From positions 3,859,408-3,923,407 of the forward strand of contig NC_058513.1 of the NCBI RefSeq assembly GCF_020382885.2: 64,000 nucleotides of DNA. Reading direction: 5' to 3'. The stretch is from Scatophagus argus. Lineage: Eukaryota > Chordata > Actinopteri > Scatophagidae. The translations under genes were made by a program, and so were the position numbers. The notes below the pieces were generated by a model that was not told where the DNA came from, did not search any database, and saw only the letters and a list, made by a program, of their open reading frames with translations. Positions 41,601 to 52,880 of this stretch are shown here, one piece after another; within the stretch, counting starts at the first letter, position 1, and the number at the start of each line of letters is the position of its first letter.

Positions 41601-44600
41601 GATCAGTAAGGTCTTAAAATCAATTCTAAAATGGACTGGCAGCCAGTGAAGAGAGGCTAGGATCAGGGTGATGTGTTGTGGTTTGTTAAAACCAGTGAGA
41701 AGCCTAAACATGTAAGAAGCCTTCCTTTGGACTCAGTCCATGGGAGAGACAGCAGTATCTGAGAGAACTTGTTGGCCTCTGACCCCAGAGTCAAGAAAAA
41801 AAAAGTCGCAAAGGAAAGGGAAATGCACCAGAGCAATTTTTAGTTGTCAAAATGGCCATGTAATGTGACTCATAGCTCGGGCCTGGACACTTGACATTAC
41901 TGCAGCGGAGCTCCGTCTCGCCTGTCAGTAAATGTCACAGCGTGTCTGGCAGAAGGGCTCTGTCGGCAGGCTGAAGACAGCTCTTTGTCTGTTCGCTGAA
42001 GGGGCAGACAGTGTCCGTCTGTCCAGAAAAGACCCGCAGGGCACAGATTGTGACTTTCTGTATGGTTTTCTGCAGGACAGATGGTAATTTTTCTGCAGAA
42101 TATAATCTTTTCTCTGTCTGTGTATTACTGTGTCTACATGTCCTTTCTGATAGTGCTGCTGTTATATGACAGTATTCCTCTCACACTGAGCTGAATTATT
42201 AACAGGCATGTTTATTACAAAGGCTGTGATTTATTCAGACTTCCTCTGCTCCTGTGGATGGCTACAGAGTTTATTTTGGTGTTTAAATGATAGTTTGTAC
42301 AACAAGGCTACAAAATTATCAACTAAATCTGCTGTTGTCTAAAGTGGATTAGCAAGCTTCCACGATGCTAAACCCCTGTTGCAGCTACAACGTGTAATTG
42401 TCTGTGACAGTGTGTGCAGGTGTGTGTCTGTGAGAGAGTTAAATGAACAACCAAGCTACCCTCTAATGCCTGTGACTCATCTGACTTGCCTTGTCTGGTT
42501 TTTCTTTTTTTTCTTTTCTTTTTTTTTTATTGTTGGAGGCTACAGGTTTTCTTTTTCTGCATTGGGTTTACACGCGTGGAACCATTTATTTTCATGTAAC
42601 TGCATACCTGCCCACTTTTTGCTGTTATAAATGCGTGCGAGCCTGCATACACACATACATACCTGCTTAGTTATGGGTCTAGCCAACAACGGCAACGCCC
42701 TGCCCCTCCTCTTCCACGGTAGGGAAAGTAAACCTGAGCCTTATCAGCCATTAAGCAATTGGACGGGTAGGTCCTGGTCCTGCTTTGAACTTCCTAGACA
42801 TAGGGGAGTTCAGCAGAACAAGGAAAACAAGATAGTGGGGGGAGGGACTGCTAGAAAGAGTGTGTCGGTATATTACAGCGTCCTATCTGGGGTCTTCAGG
42901 GTTCAGGTCTGGCACAGTCCCACAGACAAGGACTGTTTCACTGTCAACAGACATCCTGTGGCCAGCATAAAGAGACGGCATGTGGCACAGCTGCCGAACA
43001 TGAATGTCAGTGCTGGACAGTTTTCCACAGTTGGCGCTACAGACACATTTCAGTTCTGTAGTTCAAACAATAAATTAGCTGAGCAGTATATTGGATAATA
43101 TCAGCTTTTTACAAATAGATTGTTCTGTATGCGAGCCAGTATACCTATATTTACCCATGCATGCATGTTTAGCATGCTAAATGTTAGCTTCTAAACATCT
43201 TTTCTTTTAAATTGACAAATTTAAGAGTCACCTTAAGACATGCTAATGCTAATATATCGAAGTTTTCAGTTGTTGATACACTACATGGACAAAAGTATTA
43301 GGACACCTGACCATTACCTGACCAACAGGGACTTTAATGACATTGCATTCTAAATCCAAAGACAGCTTTGCAGCCATAACAGCTGCCACTCTTCTAGAAA
43401 GACTTTCCACAAGATTTCAGAGTGTTTCTGTGGGAATTTTTGCTCATCCATGCAGTAGAGCATTTGTGAGGTCAGACACTGATGTTGTTCCATTTTGTTG
43501 CTTGTTGCTGCTGTTCCTAAAAGCTTCCGCTTGCCAACAGTACCACTTACAGTTGACTGGAATATCTCGCAGGGATAAAAATTCTGAATTCAAACTGACT
43601 TATTGCAAAGGTGCAGTTCTATCAGTACTATGTTTGAATTCACTGAGCTCATCAGAACAACCCATTGTCTTCACAAATGTTTGTATTTGACTTGGTGCTT
43701 GATTTTTATACACCTGTGGCAATTGGTCTGATTGAACGAAGTTGTGATCCCCAGGCTAAGTTAGGGGTTTATTGAAAGACACTAAGAAATGTTGGAAATC
43801 ATAAAAGTGAATGGTGTAGTTAAAGAGCAAAACAAAATTCTCCTTGATACATCACACCACTGATGGCTGATACCTAACAGTGTAAGAGTTATGTGAGTGT
43901 GGAATTTTCCTCTTATGTTTTGTAAGTGTTCAGCAAAGCTAAGCTAAAACACAGCAATTGAGAAAATTATCTTCTCATGTCCAGTCAAGTTTCTACTTGT
44001 CAACGATCTGCACAGAATGCCAGAAGGGATAAGCTTCTGTATTTGTACACGTACACACACAGGCTAACATGCACACACAGCTTGCAGCACTTATTCAGCG
44101 CGTGATTGATAGGGCTGAATGACTGTAAAGGCTGTTTGACGGGGGTAAGAGTGACACTGAAGGAATGCTTGGCCTGCAGTCAGAGAAAGCAGAGAGAGAG
44201 ACAAGTGGAGCATGGAGAGCAAAACAAGGGACGGGTCCAAATGGAGGGTACGAGGAGGGGAGGGGAGCCTCCCTTCTTCTCACAAGTCCCGACAACAGCC
44301 ACTCCCTGCCTGGGACGTGTACTGCTCCTACCACACTGCCCTATAAAACCACTGGCATACACGCAGGGCTGTGATGTACTACAGGATGCTGGCAAATTCA
44401 GATATTTTTCTATGACATTGTGAACTTTTGTTTCATTTACTGAGGTTGCTCTCCAGTGCATATCCATATCCCACTGTCCATTTGATTTTGTCATCGGTCC
44501 ATTCGAACACTAATAGATCCAGTTCTCCTCCTTCACTACTTTTGTTCAGCAGTGGTTTCTTAGCTAATCCTCATGCAGCATGTGAAAACCTGCAAGACGG

Positions 44601-47600
44601 GGCAGAGAGGGAAAGCCACACAAGTGAAAACATACAAGGGCTCATGTTTATGTTTCTTCTGTCTTCTTGCCAGCTCTGTTCTCCGAGAAGGTGAGGAACA
44701 TGTCACCTGATGAGATCAGGATCCCCCCCGAGCCCCCTGGACGCTGCTCGAGCCAACTACAGGTAGACACGCCTCTTCTGCACACGATCATTTAACCTCA
44801 ACACTTTCACTGCAAAGCTTTTCTTGTAGTGCACTGTTTACTTGCAGGAAATATTCCTCTGCGAGCAGCTTTCATGTTATGTCTGCTAATCAGAACAGGG
44901 GAGAGGCTATGTGGTTACAGTTGGGGTTGTGGATTTTCTGAAAGCTTGATAGAAGTGTCCTAGTTACCTGAGTTGTGTGTTTTTAGCACGTCTGTAGGCT
45001 TGTTTTATGTGCTGGATAAAAACTCCAGGTAGGCTTGTGGAAGAATATGTTGGTTCCATCAGAAGATGCACAGTCTGTACTCACCCATTTGGCATATTTA
45101 CAAGGTTTAAAGTTTGGGGTGTTTAGGCTTAAAAGATGCATCATCCGGAGTCATCTTGATGCAGCCAAAATAACCTGTTCTCAACGCCAAGTGAATCATT
45201 TCGAAGTTTTGCTCGTTCCCTCTGGGGTTGAAAATAAATTCTGGTGGCTACATAAATTCTTCCCCTGTAATTAAAGCAGCACATGGTGTCATCTTCTATC
45301 AATTTAGTATCACCATCACTGCTCTCTTTCTGCATCTGGTGCATCCAACTGCAATAACATTTGTTCTGTGAGAGGCAAAGGCAGGTCAGGACACAAGCCT
45401 GAATTAGTAAGCGAACAGCTCAGCAATGAGACCGCCGGGCTGACACTCCCCCCACCTGTCAGATGAACAACTAATGATTCACCTTCACCAGTACAGCCTG
45501 GTATATATCCCTGCCCTGAGGTCATAGAGGGGCACATGTATGTTTAGAATGCGCTTAGAAGACGTTCTTTACACGTCACGTGGCTCTTTTTGCTGTCCTT
45601 TGCTAAAATGTATTCACTTTTACGAACAGTTTCCAAAAGGCCTTTTGCTTCAGATTAGAACATGAGATGTTCTGGCGGGCCGAGTGCATGAGCTCAGGCC
45701 TTCTGAGACGCTTAAATGTGTCTGTAGAAAAACAGCAGCATCAGCTGTCTGTTTACATTTACCTGACGAGGACCACAAGTTGCTGTGTCTGTTAAGACTC
45801 TTATCCCTCAGAAACTAATACAGAAGTGGTGGGACATCATAGGAAGGACAGTTGGGTTAACAGAGCATCTCACGTGGGAGATGTCTGTTCACTTCCTGTT
45901 TCCAGCTTACACTGATTTTAGAGCAGACTTAATTATACAGACTAATTTAATGTTGAGCTTTCACAGAGTTGAAGGGCCCATAAGAGACAGGGGTTGTTTT
46001 TGTTTGTTTTTTTATAAATAGTCACAATGGATGCAGATAAGGCCAACATATTGTGACTTTTAATCCTTGTTATGGCTCAAGCTTCAAAATGACCAGATCC
46101 TACATTTTCCCTAGAGTGCCACTCTTCCTCCCGTACGGCCTCTTTGTGAGCGCCGTCGTCTTTCCCAGTTTATATGTTATAAATTTGTAGTCTCTGTTGA
46201 CATCATTAGGGCTGTTTTCTCAGACTTCATTAAACTCCCCCAGAACCACAAAAATACATTTTACAACTGTTTCAACAGATGTAGCCTTTCCCTGACAATT
46301 TTAAAGTAAAATCTGAGTACTTTATGGTAGTATATAGGATAAACGATTGAAATGGAAAACGTAATTGCTTGATTAATTGATCATCATTGATCATAAATAA
46401 TCTGATCCAACTCTAATACTTAGGCACGGCTTTAGTTGGTTTCTTTTAGCCATGGCTGCCATTTTTTTTTTCCTAACCTTAAAGGTACTCTTTTGACCAC
46501 TTGAAGCACAGTGATGCTTTTACCAGTGCGTTCCTGTTTTGTTGCAGTGTGTACATACACAAACAAGCAGGCCAGTCGACACATTCCTGCTCTTGGTTTC
46601 ACGCTAATCCACTGAGAGTAGGTTGTGGTAGCCAGCGAAGAAACGTAGCAGTTTATCCAACAAAGTCAATGAAGAGGAAGCCAAACGCAGATGTGAACAA
46701 TATAAATCTGCAAATGTTTTAGTAGGAAGGTTTCAGGAATGCACACAAAGCATGCTAAAAGGAAACACTGAATGTAACTTTAAGTTTGTTTTTAAGCTTA
46801 AATCAAACCAAATCTTGATCCTGGTGATGGCAGAGCAGTCATATCACTCCTTTCTTTTTATTTTTTGTGATTTTTTTTTGTAATGGTTTGGGGTGGCTGA
46901 CATGAGCTGTCCTCCAGCCAGTAGTGTGTCTGATCGGAGGACTTTTCATTTTTAGCAGCCTTTCCACCGCTACATCTGCCAGCTCCTTGTGGCTCAGTTG
47001 AACCTGGTTGTCAAATATTTCCCACAGGTGTGAGAGACTTCATACACAGTAGCTCCATTCACACTGACCCCTGCTCGAGCAGAGCTGATCGTATATAGGT
47101 TTTGTTTATTTGGAAACATTGTCAGTGTGACCTGCTAGATGCAGAGTGCGAGGGAAGCTGACTCTAAGCAGACGTGTTCATGTTCTTACAGTGAGAGATG
47201 ACCTGCTGTCCCTCATCCATCCGTTTGTTTGTTTTCTAACAGGACAAGATCCACAAGCTGTACGAGAGGAAGCTCCATGGAGATTTTGACACAAACAGCC
47301 ACATACAGAAAAAGAAAGAATTTAGAAACCCAAGGTATGGAACAGCTGAAGAACACACCCAAACCAACACACACACAAAGTGCTATTAAGCCCATTCATT
47401 TTCTCTGCCTACGAAACAAAAATTAACCACTCGGTTTTCCTCTGGCTTTTTTTTAGCATTTACGAGAAGCTCATTCAGTTCTGCAGTATAGATGAACTGG
47501 GAACTAACTACCCAAAAGATATGTTTGATCCTCATGGCTGGTCAGAGGACTCCTACTATGAAGCTCTAGGTAATCTGCTTGACTTCTTCCTCACAGCTCA

Positions 47601-50167
47601 GTGTGATAAGAACTCAGCACTCATGCATGTGTCTCATCCTCGCAGCCAAAGCTCAGAAAGTTGAGATGGACAAACTGGAGAAAGCCAAGAAGGAGCGAAC
47701 CAAGGTGAGTCAACAAAACAAAACAGGGTTCTTCAGCTGCCAGTTCTGTTCTCTGTCTGCGTCAGGGGCAAGTCTCCACCAGCTGTGCTTCATTTCTGTT
47801 TTACATCCTCCATCAGACACGCTGCCAAGTTCAGCTCTCGTAACTGCAGCTTAGGCCCAGCCCAGTGCAGCGCAGCTTTACTTTGCTCATTTGTTAGTCA
47901 CCAGGTTTTGAACGTCTTCAGTAGAAATTTGCCTAAAAACACCCTCTGCTTTTTTTTTTTTTTGCTTTGCTTTGACTTTTGCCCTTAAAGTTGTCATCCT
48001 GAGGTAAATAGCATGTCAGATAGATAATAGTCGGGTGGAAGGAGTCTGCAGTGATCAGCAGAAACATGATTCCTCTATCTGCACCTAAGTCAGAACCTGG
48101 ACTTGAATGAACATGTAAGTTACAGGAATTGTTCTCTGCCATGAAATGTAGTCAGACTTAAGATAACAGGAGTAGGATTCTGATGCAAGGATGAATCCGA
48201 ATGAAAAGAGTGAGTCATTTTCTTCCCTTCGCCTGACAAATGCTGTTGATGTGCCCTTGAGCAGCTCGGCCAGCGCCCAGATGTTCCATTGGAGCTTCTC
48301 TGTGACCCGCAGCTTTAGATTGTTTTTGTTGGTTAAAGTCGGTCACACGTCGAACAGCACCAGGAACTAAAACAAATGCTCTGACCTTCTGTGCATTTCA
48401 CAGATTGAATTTGTCACGGGGACTAAGAAAGGCACCAACCCCTCAAGCACAGCAGCCAACACCACCAGCAACAGCACCACCACCACAGCTACAGGTAACA
48501 TCCAAGTTTACTGAAGTGTTCAGAAACACACCTTGTTACATACATTCCTTACTTGGTTGGAACTATCAACCTTTACATCACAAGTCTGAACTGAGCAGCA
48601 CAAAGATTAAATGGATGTCTTGTTCCTTATTCCTTAGAATAATTTAAGACAGGTGTCCTGTAATCATTGTCTTTTTTTCCCCACAGAGAAAATGAACTGA
48701 TTTAAAGTTCTGGAAATAATTCCTCTCATACCTATAAAAATGTCCTTTCATCTCATGCTGCAAAAATTTCTGACTAATCATCAAACCCTCAATATAAAAA
48801 CCACAACACAAATATCCCGCAAGACGCTTTCATGCAATATGTGAATGTATAGGAATCAAATTCCCTGTTCCATAAAATAATTTCTGACACTGCTGAGAAG
48901 AGTTATCAGGAGTATTAACAAGGTTGATTAGGCAACTTTCCTTTGCACCTGTGGTCACTAATTAAAGAAAACCTGGTCTCAAATCTTACTGTATTACATT
49001 ATACTGTATGTGCATGACTGAAAAGGCAACAGAAAGACGTGAAGTTTGAAGAAAAAAATCAGTTATTCAGTCAGGGTTCAAAGAGTGCTGCAGGAATAAG
49101 TCCTTAAACCAGGAAATGAGTCAACACTTTTGCACCACCTGTTCCCTCGTCTCGAAGTCAGTTGGTATTTTGAATGGGTTATTGGTTGGATGCCTGAAAG
49201 TAAGCTCTGTGGTTAACAGAACCTTAAGAGATTTTCACATCTTGTTCGGCAACATAAAATACATCGGTAAATACCCCATTTGTGAAGTTTGGATCTTTTA
49301 TGTTGCGGTTGCTCACAAGTGGCTAAATGAGGCTACAGGGTTTGTCCAGGGCATTAAATGTCATCATTCTACACGTGGAGCATCGTCTGCTCACTAATCC
49401 ATTGTGTTTAGACTCCCGCTTTTGTAAACTGTTCTTTTCAGTAGTTTAGTACCATAGGAGGCTTAGTGATGGTGACAATGAATGGGTTTAATTCTTTTAA
49501 CTTCTGACAGTTGCATTTCCACTTCAAAAATCATAATGAAACAAATTTAGATTAAAGGAGCTTTGTAGAGTTTTCTTTAAAAAAAAAACCAAACAAAACA
49601 TAGATTATATTTCCATTTTCCATTTCTCACCAGAGCACATAATGCGTAATAATCCATGAAGTTTAGCAGACACATTGAGTGTGTTCTTTTCCTCATAAAA
49701 CATCCACAAAGTGGACAGGATTTGCCAGATAGATTATGCTTGTGATCAAATGTAAAAACGTTGTTTAAATCTGTTTGCTACCTAGGAGTCTTATGGGCAT
49801 TCCTATGTTTGTTGTGGCATTTCAGCAACTTCAACTTGCATGTCTGTACTTAATGAGTGTCCACAGTACAAACAAAGCTAAAATCATCCCTGAAGTCAAG
49901 CACTGTCAGGCCTTTCCTCAGCGCACAGTACCACACAGCCCAGTACGCACATCATTCACTCCTCCCCTCTGTTTACTCTCATCAGCAGAGGCCCAGAAGA
50001 GGAAAAGCAAATGGGACTCTGCAATCCCTGTGACCCTGGCCCAGCCCACCATCATCACCACCACGGCGACCCTGCCGGCTGTCGTCTCAGTGACGACCAC
50101 TGCCAGCGGCACCAAGACTACTGTCATCTCGGCAGTGGGAACCATCCTAAAGAAGGCGAAGCAGTGA
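33786..50167 (+). CDS. sap30bp: SAP30-binding protein (HCNGP), 10 exons, complete
   Basis: Nuclear protein linked to the SIN3-SAP30 corepressor and, with RBM17/SPF45, to splicing of short introns. Exons: 33786-33879, 34505-34614, 36520-36564, 39837-39876, 44674-44762, 47243-47334, 47457-47569, 47646-47704, 48404-48494, 49986-50167. The total is 915 nt, 304 aa (human 308); all junctions are GT-AG with matching phase. The N-terminus (SSLADYGDDSEPDSDPEVEE and on to about residue 96) is strongly acidic. The HCNGP-type core runs from about 97 to 215 with VRNMSPDEI, PPEPPGRCS, KKEFRNPSIYEKLIQFC and NYPKDMFDPHGWSEDSYYEA. Then come a Thr/Ser/Asn-rich linker and KRKSKWD (249-255), a UHM-ligand motif of the SF3B1 type, with a Thr/Val-rich tail ending KKAKQ. 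The exon at 44674 contains an internal AAG|GTGAGG donor-like site. Confidence 0.96.
37640..37905. repeat. Fish dispersed repeat in sap30bp intron 3
   Basis: Landmarks are GTTAGCATGCTAACAAGCTAAA, GATCAGCATGTTAGCATTGTCA, TTTAGCTCAAAGCA and ACAGAGCTGCTAGCATAGCAT. They match a common percomorph repeat rich in short palindromes such as TTAGCATGCTAA. Confidence 0.6.
38601..38629. repeat. (TG)n microsatellite
   Basis: About 14 TG dinucleotides in sap30bp intron 3. Confidence 0.95.
41207..41790 (-). repeat. Degenerate dispersed repeat with a coding-like antisense
   Basis: It starts with TTTATTTATATAGCATCTTTC and contains CCAAAGTGCTTAACA, TATCTCCTCAGGAAGG and CAGCAAAATCCCGGTCACC. These are landmarks of a very common fish interspersed repeat. 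On the minus strand it can be read as HITLILASLHWLPVHFRIDF, a motif often met in fish repeats related to retroelements. No complete frame is present. I do not assign a family name. Confidence 0.55.
43276..43735 (-). mobile_element. Non-autonomous Tc1-like element, one end intact
   Basis: The left terminus TACACTACATGGACAAAAGT (then ATTAGGACACC) is a Tc1-like terminal repeat. The sequence up to about 43490 is the reverse complement of the 3' transposase region of the element at 23126-23694 (shared words such as AGATTTCAGAGTGTTTCTGT and AGGTCAGACACTGATG). The remainder (to TACACCTGTGGCAATTGGTC) is noncoding. The right terminal repeat is missing or decayed. It lies inside sap30bp intron 4. Confidence 0.75.
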
Positions 50168-50830
50168 GCTCAGAGAATGGGCAGGGTCATATTTATTAGA
50201 ATTAGCAGTCGAAACAATGACTGACACGAAGCTGGAAGACCTGTTGTCCTGCGCTCATTTTCTACGTACGAAGGTGCAGGGAGACGACAAATGAACTGAT
50301 GGACACTGTGCTCCGTGTGGACTAATGTAAAGACTTTACTGCCTTCTCTCTCTGGGATTGTGTCTGCACTATTGCATCATAAAGCCAAATTCACAGTTTG
50401 GAGAAAATACTCAAAGAGAATCTGAAAGTGTGATGCTTGCAGATGTCATGCTGATCAGACCCGTCTGACATTCAGTTGCTTTTTGTTTTTGTTTTGTTTT
50501 GTTTTGTTGGTTTTTTTTTAATATATATACAGATATATATGTTGGCAACAGTTGTTAGATTAAAACAGGGAACAAGCAGATGATATTGGTTTCATAAGGA
50601 AAAGGGTCCCAAACAGACCTTGTAGAGATATCTTTTTAAAAAAAAGTGTTTATTTTTTTCATTCATACTTCTGGTGCAGTATTTTCACACCTCCTGTAGC
50701 AGTTATGTGTAACAACCCGACATGTGCATCTTTTCCTTCAGCTATTTTTTTTTTTTGTCTTCATTAGCATATTAACGTCCCCCAAGGTAAGATTTTTTTA
50801 CACTTGTACATAAGTTTTGATGACAAGGTG

Positions 50831-50836
50831 AATAAA
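50831..50836 (+). promoter_or_regulatory. sap30bp: Polyadenylation signal of sap30bp
   Basis: AATAAA about 665 nt after the stop is followed within 30-45 nt by TATTGTCTGTTTAGTGTTT, a GT-rich downstream element. The 3'UTR is therefore about 50168-50855; it contains T-rich and ATAT runs near 50475-50545. Confidence 0.75.
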
Positions 50837-50855
50837 TGGATCAGATATTGCCTTT

Positions 50856-52550
50856 TCACATGGATTATTGTCTGTTTAGTGTTTCCACAAGCCACAACAC
50901 TGAGGTCACTTCATACCGAAAGCAAAGGTTGCTTCTACGCATGGAATGTGAGACGGGCCAGATGAGGACAAAAGAGTATCTTATTTTTTAAACAAAGCAT
51001 TACATGTTTGTATTTTACTACAGGAATGAAAGGAGACTCCAGTTTCAATGTGAACAAGCTCTTCTAACTGCAAGCACTGACCTGAATTGAGTCTGAAGGA
51101 TCTTTTTTTTTTGGCTTTCTTGCTCGCATGTGTTCTCCAGGTGGAGTTTTGAAATATGCTTGTCCTCACCTCAGTCTCCACATCTGACTTCTGTCCAGAG
51201 TGCCTTAAGAGGTCAGTGTAGTGTAGTGAAGCACCGCTCTGAGTGGAAGTGGACAATGTGCGCAGGCCAAAGTTCCCCCCGCTTGACTTGTTTACTGTTG
51301 TTACTAGCTGCAGATATTTCTGTCATATCCTTGCATGCTGTAAGATAATGAATTCGGGTGCAGTCTTTTAAGTAAACAGTAAAAATATGCTATGATTACT
51401 TTGTTATGTTGAGTTTGTATTTATCTAAGCCTAACCCTGTATTTACTTCAACATAACAAGAATTCTGTTAATGTTTTTTTTTTAAAAAAATTTCAGCTAT
51501 TTAGAGGACAAATCCCCAGTGAGTCCTGGGTGTGATACTGGACCCTACAGAGTCAAGGTTTGGAGAGCAGATTGTGCCAAAGCCCTGAGTCATTTATGAC
51601 ATTCAGCTGTGTCATACACTCATTTGGCCAGTGAACCATTACCTTAGCCATGCATTTAGGTGAGCAAAATTTTCACAGTCTTGTAGCTCAACATGTTTCT
51701 GCAGACCCTGGAATTCAAATACAGTATTAGGAAAAAAAACTAAAAACTACATTCCTTCATCAAGACAACCCTCTGACACGGTGGTGGAATTCATATTGGG
51801 TTCTACAGATCTTCACTGCAGAATTGTGAATTTCCCCATTGTGGGACAATAAAGGAAATCTTATCTTGATAAATAGGCTGGAGCAAATACAGTGTATGTG
51901 CACCCTGTTGGATGGTTCCTTCAGAAGTTGTTACTTAAAAAAAAGTTCAGCTGTACTCTTAACACTGCAAGGCTCTGGTGGAGTGCCCCTCTGATACCCC
52001 CATGTTGGGCACAAAACATCACAAATGTGCCCTTTGTGCTAGATAAAACATGATAAAGTGCCAACCAGGGTGGCCCAACATGCAAAACAGCATAATAAGG
52101 CGCCCTTTCCAGTGGACAGAGTGTTATGCAGCACTTCATGGATACACTTAAAATGGAGAAAATGCAATGAAATGACCTTATTTCAGTGCCTTTCCGGTAG
52201 AGAAAAGGTGATGCACTCGGGGCTGCCTCGCATGCTTGAAAATTAGTTGGCCTTGATGCTCCTCTAAATGGCTAAACATTTAATAGTTCCCTGGGTGTTT
52301 TTATTACAGAGGTGTAGTAACTAACATCTCGAGTCACATAGTAAAACAATTGTAATGCATCATGACCTTCAGCATGCTGGTGCCCTTTGTGCCTTTTACA
52401 CCCCGGGCCCTCAGGCAACCTGAGTCTGCCAAAGCGGTTGAACTTAGCTCGTTTAATTGTGTACAATTATGCCTTTGCAGTACACCGGAAACACTAGATG
52501 AATGTTCAGTGCTGTAACTGTGTTGTGTTTTGTTTTGAAGTTTACTTCTG
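50856..52550. other. Intergenic region 3' of sap30bp
   Basis: AT-rich DNA with a repeat-like tail (AATTTCCCCATTGTGGGACAAT then AAAGGAAATC near 51831-51862, typical of fish LINE/SINE 3' ends) and a degenerate tandem segment at 51960-52260. No gene was recognised. Confidence 0.55.
51960..52260. repeat. Degenerate tandem array, about 60-100 bp spacing
   Basis: Related units recur: GAGTGCCCCTCTGAT, TGTGCCCTTTGTGCTAGATA with AAAGTGCC, GCGCCCTTTCCAGTGGACAG with GCAGCAC, and GTGCCTTTCCGGTAGAGAAA with GATGCAC. The GTGCCCTTTCCAGTGGA-like core suggests an old dispersed repeat with internal repetition. Confidence 0.45.
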
Positions 52551-52559
52551 CACACTTTG

Positions 52560-52880
52560 GGGCAGAAGACACCGTGAGGTATGATGCAGAGTGTAGGCTG
52601 TACAGCAGACTTACAGAGCCTTCTCTGAGGGAACGTTACCGAGATGATTCACCGTTGAGAGAACTGCATCACTGCAGGTGTGCGTCGCGTCGCGTGAGCG
52701 CACGCACACTTTGCAGGCGAGCCCACGAGACACGCCCGATGTACAACTTGTACTGAACAGGTCTCAGCTTTCCCCTCAGCTACCTCTCCGTCCAGCCGGA
52801 GTCGGAAAGAACGTTTGACTCAGAAGGTGTTTACGCAACGCTTCGAAGAAAGACATACGAACCAAATACGAATATATTCT
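52560..52880. promoter_or_regulatory. CpG-rich block, possible promoter
   Basis: CpG density is sharply higher than in the flanks (CGTCGCGTCGCGTGAGCGCA at 52684-52703 and on to CCGGAGTCGGAAAGAACG). It lies about 0.7 kb upstream of the candidate small gene and 2 kb downstream of sap30bp. Orientation and target are unknown. Confidence 0.35.

Larger units (their letters stand above)
39877..44673 (+). other. sap30bp: sap30bp intron 4, about 4.8 kb
   Basis: The largest sap30bp intron. It holds the dispersed repeat at 41207-41790, the Tc1-like remnant at 43276-43735 and a 155-codon open frame at 42631-43098 with no recognisable domain. Nothing else was assigned. Confidence 0.8.

Noticed and set aside
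42631-43098. 155-codon plus-strand open frame in sap30bp intron 4
   Set aside because: The start is a run of His/Thr from low-complexity DNA, no family features are visible, and no acceptor or donor fits the surrounding sap30bp phases.
49918-50145. 75-codon minus-strand frame over the last sap30bp exon
   Set aside because: It is a shadow of the Thr/Val-rich sap30bp C-terminus on the other strand.
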